Shown here in pieces: positions 26,501-41,500 of a DNA stretch of 64,000 bases. The notes beneath the pieces are model-generated. The model was given only the letters and a program-made list of their open reading frames with translations, ran no database searches and was not told the DNA's origin. Source of the stretch: Echinococcus granulosus (taxonomy: Eukaryota > Platyhelminthes > Cestoda > Cyclophyllidea > Taeniidae); contig NW_020170433.1 in NCBI RefSeq assembly GCF_000524195.1, forward strand, positions 165,742-229,741, written 5' to 3'. How positions within the stretch are numbered: position 1 is the first letter of the stretch; every line of letters starts with the position of its first letter. The position numbers and the translations under genes are program-made.

Positions 26501-29500
26501 TCCAGTACCACCCACGCCCACGAGAAGGGCATTTCCACGATCCTGTCGGATCATCCGTGCAATTCGACAGATGTGCTGTATCGCATCCAAAAAGAAGACC
26601 ATATTGCTATTCTTAGAATACACCATGTTGTAGTCATCGAGGTACTATCAGAAAGAAGGAATACTTTAAACAACAAGCGGCAACCTGGTAGATACTACCA
26701 ATATTTAAAAGCAGCTTCTTTCGATGTAGTCTTTCTAAAATTCACCTAGGTCGGAGAGTTGTGCAGATACTAGCATAGTACTTTTAGTTTTGGTTTTTAA
26801 AGTTCGAAAAAATTGCATACATCTTGCATAACACTTTTGAGTTTGTCCATGTCTGTGATCTCCTCGTAAAGACGATCTTCGCGAGCAGCCCCGAAGGTCA
26901 TGAAATCCCCAAAGAACAGCGGTTTCTTCGAGAAGGTTTCAGGGTCAAGGCTCTTAAGACAAAGAAAGCAAAACTTGCACCAATGCGATTTTTTTACACT
27001 GGAATCGGTTTATCAGATCATTAGCAGGCTTATTCTTCTGTCGTTACTATCAGGCTAATGTCACTTTTGTTAGCGATATTACTTGACCGCTTATTAGATA
27101 AGGACGCCGTCAATTTACCACGGCTGTATTTGGAGTTAATCCTATTCACCACTGAAATAATTTATTTTTTTTTCCAGTATTTGGGACGATTGATGCAGAT
27201 GACTTAATCATGCACATTCAATGGTTTGATGGGTTTTTCCTAGGATCCACGGAAATTCCTTACGCACTTACTAGGCAAAGTGATTCAGATACGTTCCAAA
27301 ACCTTTTAATCACTGAGACGCATACCCAATTTAAGTCAAAACTTTGAATATAATTCGCGGATTGCTTCACACCTCACTAAAGAACTTGTTTGCAATCTCC
27401 GACAGGATGGTGTTAAAGAAGAGCCGGTCGGTCTCGTCGACGAGGCGATCGTGAAAAACCCGGGAGCACTCATGGTAGAAGAGACGAGTGAGGGAGGCCT
27501 TGTCACGGATCGCCAAGGGGCTGGTTTGCAGCACACCTTGCACACATTTCGACAAGTCGCGGAGGTTGAAGACATAATGCGACTTCGCTGGAGTGGGTAG
27601 CAATTCCGCCGCCAGACGACCGTACATTTCCACCGCGCCACCCACTATCGAGTCGCCCAGAGGGCGCAGACCCTGAGGGTAGTCCTGCATGAAGCCCTGT
27701 TTCAAGATACAAAACAATCAAAAGTGGATGCACTTGAGACTGCTCATATTCCTAAAGCGTCTTAATAGCGTTTGGCCAAGTAACCATTATCCTGATAAAA
27801 AAATGGACTCAATTTCCGAGTTCCCCTCATGTCAGTAGGTTCTAAAAAAGGCACTCTATTTGAAAAGCCAGCTAGGCATACCGTTATAATAGCGGTGAAA
27901 ATGTGTTTCAACGTCAGTTCCGATGGTGAAGGAATCGCAAGGACCGAAAAATGTCGAACCAGACGAGCAGTAATGGGGTTTCTGCCTCCACCAGGGGGTC
28001 CACATGCAGCAGAAAGTGTCACGTCCTCTACCGCAATCCAAGTCAGCTTGTCACGATTGTAGAAGCCACCAAAGTCCTGTAACTGACGCAGCAGTTCAAT
28101 GGGTGGCTGACTGCCATAGGTGTCCACCTTCGGCATGTTCAGGTCATCAACGAAAATCACCACGTGTCGACCCTTCGGTGCGCCTATCACACCCTTTCGA
28201 CGTTTCTCCATCTTCTCTACAATCATCTCCTGTGTGCGACTGCTGCTTGTCTGGGCTGAGAAGTTGATGTAAACAGCCATGTATTTTTCACCCTGTTGGA
28301 GACCCTCCAAAGTGCTTCGAGTGATTGCCGTCTGGAATGGCGAAATGTAGTGTAGCTTAGTGGTACGTTCTAATGTGAATGCTACTTAATAATTGGCGAC
28401 TTAGAACTCGTTAGAAATGGGCAAAGCTAGGGGTATTCACATTCTTCAACACCTGCAGAAGAAGGTTTTGGTGTATCGGATAAGTACAGTGGAGATACAG
28501 TCACCTTGCCAACACCCGTATCACCGGTGAAGAGAACGGACTGACGAGCAGCTAGAAGCTGTTCCAGGAGGAAACCGTAGCGCACTGTATCCATCGTGGG
28601 CACGAGGCAATTGAAGAAGGGCTCATTCTTGTTGTACTTGAACTTGGGCACCTGTCGCTCCCATATATCGAAACGTCGCAGCTTTGTGTCAACAAAACAG
28701 GACCAAAGGTCGTGGCTAGGAGGCATCTGAAAGTGTAGACCATATATTCTGACTTCGTGCTATTTCGACTTAAAAATTTGCGGTTTTTTACCCAAGTAAA
28801 GCGCTACAGTCAATTCAACCTGATTTAAAAATGGATCAGGCCATTCAAAGCGAGCAGGTGAAGGACTAAGGAAACCATACTAAGCAGAGGCTTAGGGGGA
28901 TCAAGAGAAAGTTCCCGGTCATTGTTTATTGAGATCGTGAAAGTCATATTGTTGCTTAGGGTGACTAAAAGGGGCAAAAAGTGAAACTGAGGATAGCTTG
29001 CAACATCTGAAGACGATAAGTCGAAATCAAACGGAGAAGAGTTGTCCTCGTCTAAAGAAGAATCAAGGTGCTAGATGCCTATGACGTACCTTTCAAAATA
29101 AAACTGGTTTCAGAAAGGTGTAATTTAAAGCCCATTGAGGAACTCATCTACTACTACTCAACTCAATCACTCATTGTCAAAGCTGTCAAAAGTGGGCACT
29201 CAAAATGCTCATAAGAATGGAAGTGAATTATTCGTTATCCCATCAACTGAAATTCTGCGCTTGGATGTCGGCACGGAAAATGTCCAAGCACATGAAGAAA
29301 GAGAAGTTGCTCGAGGAAATAGACTAGTGAGTACAGGGAAGGCTTGCAAACATACTCTAGCTTCAGAGCAATCATCCATGACGTTGCGTATGAGGGTATC
29401 AACTTCATTAGCCCTGCTGCCGACGACATTCCCGGCAAGACCCCAGAGCATTGCAAATACGAAGATCATGGCGATGATAGGCTGCTGCTTCTGAATCTCG

Positions 29501-32500
29501 CCGGTGGAGAGATCGGGTGAATTTTCTTGAGTAAGAGCCACCTCCATAAGGGTGCACATCGTCTTTACTCGTGCTAGAGGTACCTGTGGCACAGCATATC
29601 CTGACATTAAGACATCAGTGAAAATAATTGGCAGTAGTTATTGACCATCTATGTGTTGTTGAAACTTCTCTATTACATGCTTCGTTACTCGTGTTTAAGT
29701 CATCGTTGCATGCATTGCTCAGAGCCACCACTGCTTCCACTTCAGGTCACAGAAGGGGTTTGCTCCACTAATACTATTTACTACTTATGCATCCTTATAA
29801 GGCTGGCTAATCATCTAGATGTAAGTTTTTCGCCGCCTTGGTAATCCTCATATAATTAAGATTACAAGGCTGAATAAATTGTTTTACTCTCCGTTCTTAT
29901 CATGCCCTTGAGTTTGTGAGACTAAGTTAATGCTGCTGAAACACACAGTCTTAGAGGCAGCAGCAAAGAAGCATGTCGTAATTTTTTCAAACTTGCACGA
30001 TAGCGCAGGAATCTATATGGAAATATTCCATTTCGTTGGGACCAAGACGACAATATCCAGTATGCTAGAATAAGGTATAATTGCATATGCACAGGGAGGG
30101 TCTTATTACTATAATATTTTGGTCGTTTGTTTGCCAATTTTTTAGTTTCGTGGGCACCTAAAGCTCTGGTTGAGTACTTCCACTAGACTGCATGGTCGCC
30201 GAGTTGTCAATGGTCCCCCAGTCCTTCCATACCCCGACATTACACATTCAGAAGTAGTATTTTGTCTTCTTTCGACTTCAGGGGGGGGGGGGGAATTGAG
30301 ACGCCACATTGGTGGCAGCGGAAAACGAACTCGACCCTAAAAGACAACTATCCTGATTTTTACTGCTGGGTGGTAAATCTCAGCAAGGGGAAGGAAGTGT
30401 ATATGCCGCGAACGGAAGAATCGGTGACGATTCCTAACAAAAGGGTCGAAAATGACGCCTACCTTCAGCAACCGTCCTATGAAAAACAGAAGCGACACTA
30501 GCCGTGAACCATCTCGAAAGTCTTTTGTGGAGCTGCCTACGGTAGCCGTGTGAAAATGTCGTCCAGGCGAATACGCAATACCTCCTCCGCCTCTCTACTA
30601 GCAGGATAGATACCAGATATGCATGGCTGGCTAACACCGAGGTATGAACAAAGTGGCAAGATGGAACAGACACGAAAACTCGTTTCCACGATGCTATCTT
30701 AAACCCCGATCTTTGTTATTTGACTCTGCTTTTAGGCCGGTGTTCATGCCACTAGCGATGCACATATGTGTGATGGCCTCCAAGTTTAGCCCTTCCCCCA
30801 ATGCAGTTCCAAAAACAGGGCAAATCTTTTGATCTGGTAGAATTTCTAAGAAGAACTGCTGACGGTACAGTGAAATGTCTTCTCAGTTGCACTCCATTTC
30901 GATGATTGGAGCAGTTTATTCGTGGGTGTTTTTCCCACACCGCAGATTATGGTGTAACGGCCGACATGGGAAATTGACCAAGAGGAGTGCTGAGGGCGAT
31001 GTTTCAGAGAAGGAAACTATGCAACACTGGCACTTAAGGCTCTGCTTCTGTACTTCTTTTGGGTGGCATGGCCTACGGAGCATACTACTGATCCCTTCAG
31101 CCTCTCTGCACACCTACAAAACATCCTGCCCCAGTATTACATCTTTTTCATCTTCAGGGAAGTCTCGGGTTGCAACAATTACCACGGGTACCTTCGCAAT
31201 AACTTTTTAATGATAAAAACCCCGTAATGTAATCTAAGTATATAACCAAGTATGAACGACAGTACTGCCAACACTTTTTTTACTTCATTGAGCGCAGATA
31301 GGGCTTGTCAATTGATGACTGCCAAAATCAAGCTGAACCATAAAGCCTGACACATTGCCACAATGCAAGTTTGTCTACTGCCTAACAATAAATAACCGAA
31401 AACACAGGCTGGAAATTTTAATCCTCGTATGGGATGTGAAGAGGCACCACTCACCTGGGGAATGACAGTGGGGATTTTCATGATGGCCTTCAAGGCGGGT
31501 TCAACGAATTTCTCGAAGAGCATCAATATGTACTGGAGCACTGTCTCCCTCAGCTTCTCCTTCAATGAATCTAACCAGGTCTAAAAAGTGTAAAACAGCT
31601 TAATGACAGCTATCCCGGTTTCTCTTACTTAAATCGTCATTCCGAATTCCCATTTAGGTACTATATTTATCCCGACTACGATCCCTCATCAGTTTGGTAA
31701 TCACGTTCAAAATAACATTTGACGAGAGATATTGAATTATAAGAACATTTACTCATTTATATTTAGAGGTTGTCAACCATCTTTGAATAGCACCATCAAA
31801 AAGCATAATTTAGGGTTCAATAAGTTTTCTACTTATAACATTAGGCACGGAAGCTGTATATCTTACAGACACGATAAGAAAGTATAACTTTGGTATAGCA
31901 TTGGTAATAAGGGTTGTCATATTGACTGTGTCCAAGTCTAAAAGAGCTGCCGCCTCGATTGAGCATTCTTATTCTATAGAAAGAGAATGACCATCATTAT
32001 GAGCAAGTATAATCAGAAATGTCAAGGTTATCCGGCACCTTTAGACGTTAAATATCGCATATTTTACGATGTGATCAAAAAGGAAATCGACAATTTCAAA
32101 AATTCAAACCCCAATCCCCTTATTTTTCGTGTTGAAATAAGACGAGTCACAATTAACCAAGGAGGGGAAGAAGGAAACCTGCCTTAACGTAGGGCAGCCA
32201 GCCCAGCTCGTCAGGGTCAACATAAACCATGCCGCAACGCGAGACGGTAGCAGGCGAAGCGACGGCCAGATCGGCCACCTCGAAGAGCATGTGCACGTAG
32301 GACGTCAATTTGATGCGCTCCGAGTTGGCCAAGCAGAGCATCTTGTTGTCGTCTAGCACAGTGTTCATGTTCTCTATCCACAACGCATCCACAGGACCGT
32401 CGCAAATGATCCACTGGTGGTCGGAGCTCGGATCCTACGGGCAAGCCAACGATTGTGTAAAGAAATAAGTTGTTCATGTTTAATCATAATGTACCAGTAA

Positions 32501-35500
32501 TTCGAAGGGGTATCAAGGTGGTATAAAATGCCCACTTTGTTCCTCATTTTGAAACTGATGACAGAAAATATCAATTGACATCTGTACAACTAATCTGATG
32601 GGACATATTTAACTTGGCATTATTTACCAGATTGGAAGAATGTGGCATTGATGGGAAAGACTTACAGCACATGTCTGTCGAACAATGTAGGCCATCAGGC
32701 CATCGTGCCATTCCATGGTCTTCTCATTCACCTCTCCATAAATCTCCCCCATGGTAATCGATTTGGGATTCAACACATACACCTTAACCGGCTGAAAGTC
32801 CGGATTTGTTTCAGCCATCTCAGGCATCTTGGAGAGAGTACCAAGTGTCTCCGCGAGAATCCGGTAGACAGTAGTCTTGCCACCACCTGTGGGCCCGACC
32901 AGCATGACGCCATGGCGGACAACCAACGTCTCATAGAACTGGATGACTTTGAAGGTCTGTGAAGGCACCACCTGAAGTCCGAAACCTCGGGTCACATCCT
33001 CCACTACCTTTTGAAACTCGCCATAATCATGCTCAGGTACTTCCACACCTGGGAAGAGGTCTTGTAGAATGGCCTAGGAGGGAAAAACATCACTAATAAG
33101 CGTGATTGGTGGCACTTCATGAACAATATCTAAAATGCACGTTTTGATTGTTTTCCAAATGAATGAGTGCTTTGAATACAAATGTATTCATTAGGTTGAG
33201 CCAAATGGCACGTAAATCTCAAAATCCAAGCAAATGAAGTTCACGGCTGATCATTTTAGAACTGACAATATAAGACACAAAATCTAAACTGTTTTGGTTA
33301 GCGATTCTCTTTCAGTGGCAAATTTTTATTGTTGAAAAGGATCGGAGAAATTTGCCTAGAACAGACAGCCTATCTTTTTATTTTTCTGTTATCTTAATCA
33401 CAAGTTATTCACAGACATTTCAGAAGATAAAATAAAAAGCATGAATTAATTCCAGACCTAATCAACCCACAACCTACCGTGAAAAGAACGGCATCCTGAG
33501 CCAGAAATTTGGGTAGATTGCTGTCTCTCAGAGCACGAATGAGTACCGCGTTCTCTGGCTTGTCCGTGTTCTCGCGTTTCAGCGAACCTGCCATCACCAG
33601 GACTGACTTGAGTGCCCGCATGCCAAAATCGTAGTGGTCTTGTTTAGAGAGCTGTTCACTGCAGAGCTTGTACATCTGTGTCATCTTCTGTGCTAACATC
33701 TTAGAGGACTCGAAGCCTTCCGAGTAGAGAATCACCTCGGCGATAAGTTCTAAAGGGGGGAAGGGATTAAAGCAACCTAGCTAAATGGGAGAGTAACGGC
33801 AGATACAACATCTTACTGTAATCTGGAACCATCATAGAGATGGGTCGGAAGAGGGCCTTCAGGTTGTCCGGCAGTTCAGTACGACCCGCATATCCGGGAT
33901 TCATTGTGATGAAGGCCGCACACGAGGGATTCAATTTTATCTCGCGCCCCTCGAACAAGAAACGACTGACCTGTTTGGGGAGGCAAGCAACCGTTAGAGC
34001 ACTGGAGTAAAATACCTCCCACTTGAATTGTTCATAACACGACAGGCTTTTAGGGACACGGATTGGCAAAAACCGTAGCGGGACTCCTAACAACATTTGC
34101 TTTCAACGAGACTTATAACCAGACAGATTCAATTACTTTACATCAGGGATAAAAAATGTGGAAGAGATGCACGCGATTTACCTTTCCGGATTTGGCATTT
34201 TTGATGGTAATGAGTTGTTGTGCTATGACAGAGAGCACCTCAATGTCAATACGATTGAACTCGTCAAAGCAGCACCAAGCACCGGACTGAGCAAGACCCG
34301 AGAAGAATCGGCCCATCATTTTGTGGTCTAAACCGTCGGAGCAATTGAACACAACACACTGCTTTGCAAGGCTCTTTGCCAGGTCTTTTGTTGACTCGGT
34401 CTTTCCTGTGCCTGCTGGACCCGAGGGAGCTCCACCCAGATCCAGCTGAAGTGCTCCCATCAAACATAAGTAGCATCTAAAGGAGGAAAATTCCCTCTTT
34501 TTGATTTGTTTCCAGATCTTTGAAAAGGCGTTGAGCTATTTACAATAATTACGATTGCTTAGAATACAATTGAGTTAGAAGTATCATCAAGTGCGACCGA
34601 TGGAGTGCTTTTGCGACGCCGCAAAGCTGGCCACGAGGCCAACTAGCAGGAGAGCGAGTGATGGGGAAGAGGAAGCGACGCACCTATCGGTGAGTGGCGT
34701 AATGACAAGACGAGGCGATGCACCCAAATATTCGTAGCCATAGACATAGCGCGAGGTAGACATGTGCACCACGCAGTTGTCGATGGAGTCATCCCAGTAG
34801 TACCGCAACTGGCGTTGCCACTCGAAGCTGGTGGAGGTGGTGACGCTAGAAGCCAGGAGGTCAGTGACAATGTCGCGCGCGTGCACGTCGATGGTGATGA
34901 GGGAGCAGAACATCATGCGCACCAACTTGGCCAGGCTGCCGCGCACCAACTTCGCCAAGTTGTTCAGTGCCTGTCAGTAAAAGTGATAATGCGACACTTT
35001 TCATGCGAATTTTGAATTAAAATTGGGGGAAGAGTTCCACAAAGGTTTATGAAACTTTCGGTATAGGCAGTTTTGAAGCTTAAAGGTGAATCATCTCCCT
35101 AGTTGAGCATATTCTTTTCATAGCGTTTAGTTTACTAGCATAGAGGGTTGAGTCCAGTGTTCTTGAGTGTTTGCACGAGATCGACTGGGTCGTTGAACAC
35201 TGAAGTTACAGAGCAACACACTATTTATAGCACTCTTAATCGGAAAAAGAGGAGTATATTAAGCCGATTTAACATGCATTATCAAACATTTTTACCTTGC
35301 CTAAATGGGGAACAACATTAAAAAAATTGCCGCTGTTTTGGTCCCAAGTAGACTCCCCTTTAACCACTTCTTCATAGTTTACAAAACAACTTTCCCATTG
35401 TATCCTTCTTTAACCCAATGAATAGAATATGCATCTGTCAAACGTAAAAGTGACATAGTTTGAAAGGGTTTCGAGGTCTTTCCAGAGAGGATGCATATTT

Positions 35501-38500
35501 GCAAGAAGGGGTTCCTCAACAGCCAAACCTCCAACAGAATGAGTGTACTTTAGGCGAAAAATTGGCGAGCAAAAAAGTAAAAGAAATCAGCCACATTTTG
35601 GACGACGTCCCATTCAGCTTATCTGATAGAAGAGTCCTTTAGTGAAGTTTGGTAACGGAAATTCTGAAATTATTAGGAACACATCAACATGATGGGCATC
35701 GAAGACATCTCCACTACAACTGATTAAATATGGATACGCTGGATAAGTGACACAATTTCACCTCAAAAGATCGGTCCTCATAGGCCTGAAGACCCTCTAG
35801 TCGTTCCTGCGGCTGCTTCTGCAGGTCGTCGAGGATCTCATGGACATCGCGAGCCCAGATCAGCTGCTCCACCGTTAGCGTAATCTGATTGGTGTGCGCG
35901 ACGAGCCAATCATCACGTGACGTCGTGTCAACGTCCAATAGGGCCTTTTTCATGCTCTTCCGCAGACTCGCGACCATACTCTCCTCCACCTTGCCTAACC
36001 ACTCCTCCACGTTTCCACGGGCCTTCAAACCCTGTAACATCAAAACACATTTTTCTCTGGTATGAAGGGAGCATTGAAAACCATTTATCGTTTATCACAA
36101 AGGTCATCACACAATACCTATTAGGATCGTAAAATGCTTTAAATGTGATTTTCAAATGTGCATTTATTTAAAGCAATTGAAACACTTTCAGCTTGGGTGC
36201 TGCTATTCGTCATATATTTATATCACTAAGAGTATAGTCTGTTTGTTATAGTGGGCTGAGATGGGAGTGAATTTCGTCGACTATTAAATAGTAATGATGC
36301 AACCTTTGCCTCTAGTTTTGTGGTTCCACTGTGGCAATATACTTTAGGTGACCTAATAAAATTTACATAGACCTCATTTGTTTCAGTTTTGGTAGGAGGC
36401 ATTACCTTGGTTAGGGGAACGCTTTCTCCTTCTGGTGAGACCATGGCAAGTATGTCGTTGGAGAATTTCGGCTCTATAAAGCAAATGCATGCGGTAATGA
36501 ATAACTACTGCTAGCGACCATAGGTAAGCAACAAGTAATATTATGGAGTTAGGGACACACCATCAGATTTGCCATCAAATTCAGGATTGAGCGCGAATTC
36601 CAGTCGTGCAATCGCATCGAAGCACTTGCGGAGATGTGGCTGCACCGCGAAAGGGTTCCGTGTCTGTGCCAGAATCTCCAATAACTCATCGTTGGAGAGG
36701 AAGTAGAATCGCGGAAAGATGACGCGCTTTGACTCTAGGTAGGCCTCCAGACACTTCTGAATCTGCTCGAGAAGAACGTTGTTATTGCGGAAGGTGTCCA
36801 ACAGACCCGCCGCAGTGGCCGCTCGCATGGCGAGCGGAACCTTCTGTACCTTGCGCATCACCTCCTTAAAAGACTTGTCCAGAGCCATAAAACTCTTTGC
36901 CTCGCTGGGTAGTTGGCGTTGAATGTCGGGCGCTGAGAAGATGCTTTCGAGGTACATCCAGCCCTTTTGACAGGCCAACCATTGGTCCTTGAAAGTCGAC
37001 AATTATCCCGAGGTAGTACAAGATTACTCAAAACATCGGTACCTCTCAGTACAGGCCCTAAACATTAAATGGAAAGAGCCACGAGATTCAAACCCGATAC
37101 ACCATCCAGGTCAAAACTTGTCGCTACACAAATCGAGGTTAGGGGAGGTGCATCAATCACTCGTCCAAATCAGCAGTGCATTCTCAAACAGGGCAACTTT
37201 TTAAGCCTTTCCTTGTCCTGACACTAGGTCAACACATGTTGACTACAACAGTCCACTTAATTTACTGGCTTTGACCTCGAAATTTGAAATCTATTGCCGA
37301 TTTAAAAAGGGGAGAAGAGCAGCCATCAATCATCCAACTCATTAGCGTTTTTCCAACTAGGTCTGGCTTAGTCTTCAAAATACGGACTAAAGTGGGCTTT
37401 TTAGATTTCTCTTTAAGGTCTCAAACACACCAGCGTTTCTCCAAAGAGCGCGAGTTTCTGCACCCACTCGTCCACCTGGGGTTTGATCGGGCCCACGTGC
37501 TTCGACGAGGCGATAGTGGAGATGTTGATGTTGGAGTCGTCCCACAGCTGTTGTATCTCGTCAGTACCACCCAGTACGTAGACGTCCTTGTAGGTCTTGT
37601 AGGGCACCACGATGAACTCAGTGGATTTCCAGGAATTCTCTACCTGTAAAGCATCCCTACCTTAATGCGAGGTAATTTAGTTTTTATATGGACTCTCTAA
37701 GAAGTGACATTTAAGGTAATGGAACATTCAATGTCAAATCCACATTCGTCACTTTAAATAAGGAAACCGATTATAAAAAAGTAGAGTAGGTTTCATTGAA
37801 GCCTGACAGCTTAATTTAAGACGACTGTTCTAAGGAAGACAGAACTCACAGTCACCGCAATTTAAAGGGGACGGACTTATTTGAAATGAAAGAAAGTCTT
37901 AACTCCGATAATCTGGGAAGTATCAACAAACCTTTCGCAGCAGTGATTCCAGACTCGCTTCAGAACTAGCCATTCCAGCAATTTCCTGAATCTCTGCGGC
38001 ATTCTCAAAGGCATTTAACGACTTCAACTTGCCAAGGGTCAGTGGAGCATCAAGTTCAGCCATCTTAAAGCCTATAATATTCTCCAACAAAGTCCAGTGA
38101 CGATCTTGAAGCGAGGGGTTTCTCAAGTCTCCCACAGTTGGTAGCTGGAGCGCAACACCAGTTAGGTGTTATAAAGAGATGAAAAAGACAAAAAATAAGT
38201 AAGACAGGTTGACCTACAATGACTCGCATCTCATCGACTTTTTGACGCAAAATCGGCACCACACTGTTGGGCGGGAGACCTTTTTCTAACTGGGTCACGG
38301 ACTTAAGGTACTTCATAGTGGTGGTGGTTACTTCCTCCGGGTCCAGGTTGGAGAACTCCACCTCATCCCAGGCCTTGCAAATCGTCTCCCACTCGCTCAT
38401 GCAGGTCCACAGGAGACGCTTCAAGCGCAGCTCTGTGAAGAGCTCGTCAAGTTCCATGTAGTGCGGTTGTTCAACCTAAACGAAGAGGAAGTGAGGGAGC

Positions 38501-41500
38501 GGGTGCAGCTTAGACGTTGAAATGTAAAACTGTCTCGCCTCAATTACTGTATACGAAGCATTAAGCTATTTAAGCTCTTTGGTGAAATGCCTTACCTTGA
38601 CAACATTTGGGTATAGTTTTCCAAGCCACTCCTAAAAGACACAAAAAGAACCTGTGCACCTGATCCTGCCACAAATAAAATCCGACCGGGAAAGAGGAGA
38701 AAGTCTTACCAGGAAATTGTTAGCCCTTACACCGGGTCTGTTCAAAATTTGGTCCTAAAATAAGGGAAGCGTCATGAAAAACGATTAAAACGAGATTCAT
38801 TAGCATGTTTCAGGTCAGATAAAACGACAAACCTCAAGTGGATTGCCGCTGATCTGCAAAGTGAGGTCCTAATGGGTAGGAAGAATAGGTTGACTAAAGT
38901 GTTAACGGCAGCAGAGAGGGATGGGCTTCAAAGGAAGGCCTAATTCACCTTGAAACTTTTTGCGTATCCCTTATAGGTCTGGTAACGCGACTGCTGTTCA
39001 GTGACGATTTTCTGCAGTCGATCCAACTCCTGAATAAGCTCATCTCTATTCTGAACATTGTCCAATAGCGCTGGGTTCTACGAAAGAGGGGAATTCAAAA
39101 GATGGGCAATCATTTTGCTATCCAACAAATGCGAAGTTTATTTCCCATCATCACGTCTCATTATATTCCACGCAGTACAATGAAGCTAATAACAACTTTT
39201 AGAAAATGTTTATTATGAATTAATAATTACCCCAACGGCCTGTTTTGTGTCCCTGATATCATTTACGAGTTCTCCGACATCTTTATTCAAGCAGCCAAAA
39301 AAGACGTCGATAAGAGAGTCGCGTTCGGCAAGCGCTCTGTCAATGGTTGTGATAGTGCGTTCGATGCTCGGAAAGAGGATCTGTATCAAAGGAGAGTTAG
39401 ATTAACTTTGTCATTATCAAATTTTTCTCTCATTAGTTTATTTTAAATATACACCGCGGTAAGATAGGTTTCGATGACCATAAGTCCAGAATTAGGGTTC
39501 AACACCAAGATGAATACTAGATTCGTCTTCTGAAAAACGAATAAATCACCTGATAGACGGCGAGGTCTTCAGGAGGAGTAGGAACTTTGAAAGTGTCTAT
39601 CAGTTCATACATGGAGCGAACTGCATCGGCTTCTCTCTCCAGCGGTTCAATCTGTAAAGCCGAAAAAAGGCTGATTTGGTTTATTGACCATAAACGTCGA
39701 TCTGTTTCCTTTTTACCACGAAAGCATGTGATAGTTGGCATTCAACCGTATGGCCTTGCCCCTTTTCAATCTTAGCAGTTAAAACCCTAGCAACTATAAG
39801 TTAAGGAATTGAAACTTGCTTCTTCACTTACCCTCAACTGTATCTGCCTTAGGAATGTGAGATGGTTGACATAATCCACCGCGGTGCTCAGGTTGAGGGT
39901 TAGGGTGTACTCACCCTCCTGTGTCTCCTTTGTCAGTCGGTCGACCTCATGCCGCGCGATCTCGGGGAGTATGGCGTAGACACAGTCCAGACAGCGCAGA
40001 GGCGACGGTGATACGGTGTTCTTGAAGACACTCGTGTCCACACTGAAGAGGCCCAGAGGTCTGTTGGCGGGGATCTGCCTGGTCATTCGCAACTGACGCT
40101 TGTAGGTGGCTAGCTTCTCACGGAAGAACTCCACATCTGGAGGAAGAAAAGGACTTGTCTGAGAGGTTTGAAAAGCAAACTGTCAAAGCAAAGTGGTTCT
40201 TCCAACTAATGGAGTAATGGAGGAAAAATGAGTGATTTCTATCTGTAAGGGTTTGTTTAGAAAAATAGGCTGTTTAGCCGTTATTTACTGCTATTTGCAG
40301 CAGTAAACCACCTAATTAAGCTTAAAAAAGCATAAGCGATTCTTGAGCATTTAAGCGTGATCATAGGGGACCCATCAAATGGGTAAATCACCGGCTTGAT
40401 CGAAAACCACTTGCATTTAATGAATGGCATGAAATCGCATACTCAAAGTAAAGAAAATGATCGCGATAATGTATGATCTGGATCCTTTTCCACTTTGCTA
40501 CGTACTTGTAAAGATGTCTAATATCACTTTTGTTGGAGGCAATATAATTGGCTTCTAAGTAGCCAATAACTTTACCGCACAGGAAGCTGCGCACCAATCA
40601 GATGGTGAGTTGTCCCTATTGGCTGCTTGTAAAATTTACATTGTTGTTAGGACGGGAAATTTGTGGTTCGTATCAGCTGGTAGGGTCGTCTAGTGAATCA
40701 GGCGATAATTCTAATCACCTAGTCCTAATTTTTTATTTGTGAACTATTACCGCTTGAGGATGACAGCATGCTTTGTTGCCGGATCAATTGGTCTTTTTGA
40801 TTTCCAACCCGCTTTTACACAAATACCGAGTTATAAGTGTTATTATTTTAACTCAGTGCTTCTTCCAGACCTGTTTATGGAAGTGTGCAAACACCGGGTT
40901 TTTAATAAACTGCATATCCGCATTGTGAAAAACTAGAACGCACTAAATGGGTGTTAATTTGAGGAACGTGTTAAAATACTTCAAATCGGCAATTGTTAAA
41001 GAAACAAATTTTAATCAGGGGCAAAATTCGGTGAAATCACAAAAAGAAAATTAGAAATGTTGGGAAAAGCTGAATTTGTTACCTTCTTGTATTTTATCAA
41101 ACCCAGTCAGATCCTTCACTCTTTCTACAAAAGTGGAAAATGCATTTGGTTACTTTGCGCAGGGGGCCTGATTACTAAAAGAATAATCACTTGTACTTGA
41201 CAGCTACTTACAAAAGCGAATTTTAGTAAATGGAGACAATGATTTGGGAGGACGGGTGAGTGGATGAAGCCGAGATGGTTCGATCAGAGGGATATGGACT
41301 CAGTGGATGGACGAGTTGAATGGATGAATACAAATGATGGAAGTAGTAATTGATGCATGGATAAACGTAGTATAAATAAATGCATATTAAGAAGAATAGC
41401 TGTACTTTCGAAACGTTTGATACATTGCAAGATGTAATGGGCGTGGTAAGGCAACTTGAATCGGTGAGTAGAGGATTGAGAAAGGATGAGTGAGAGCAGA

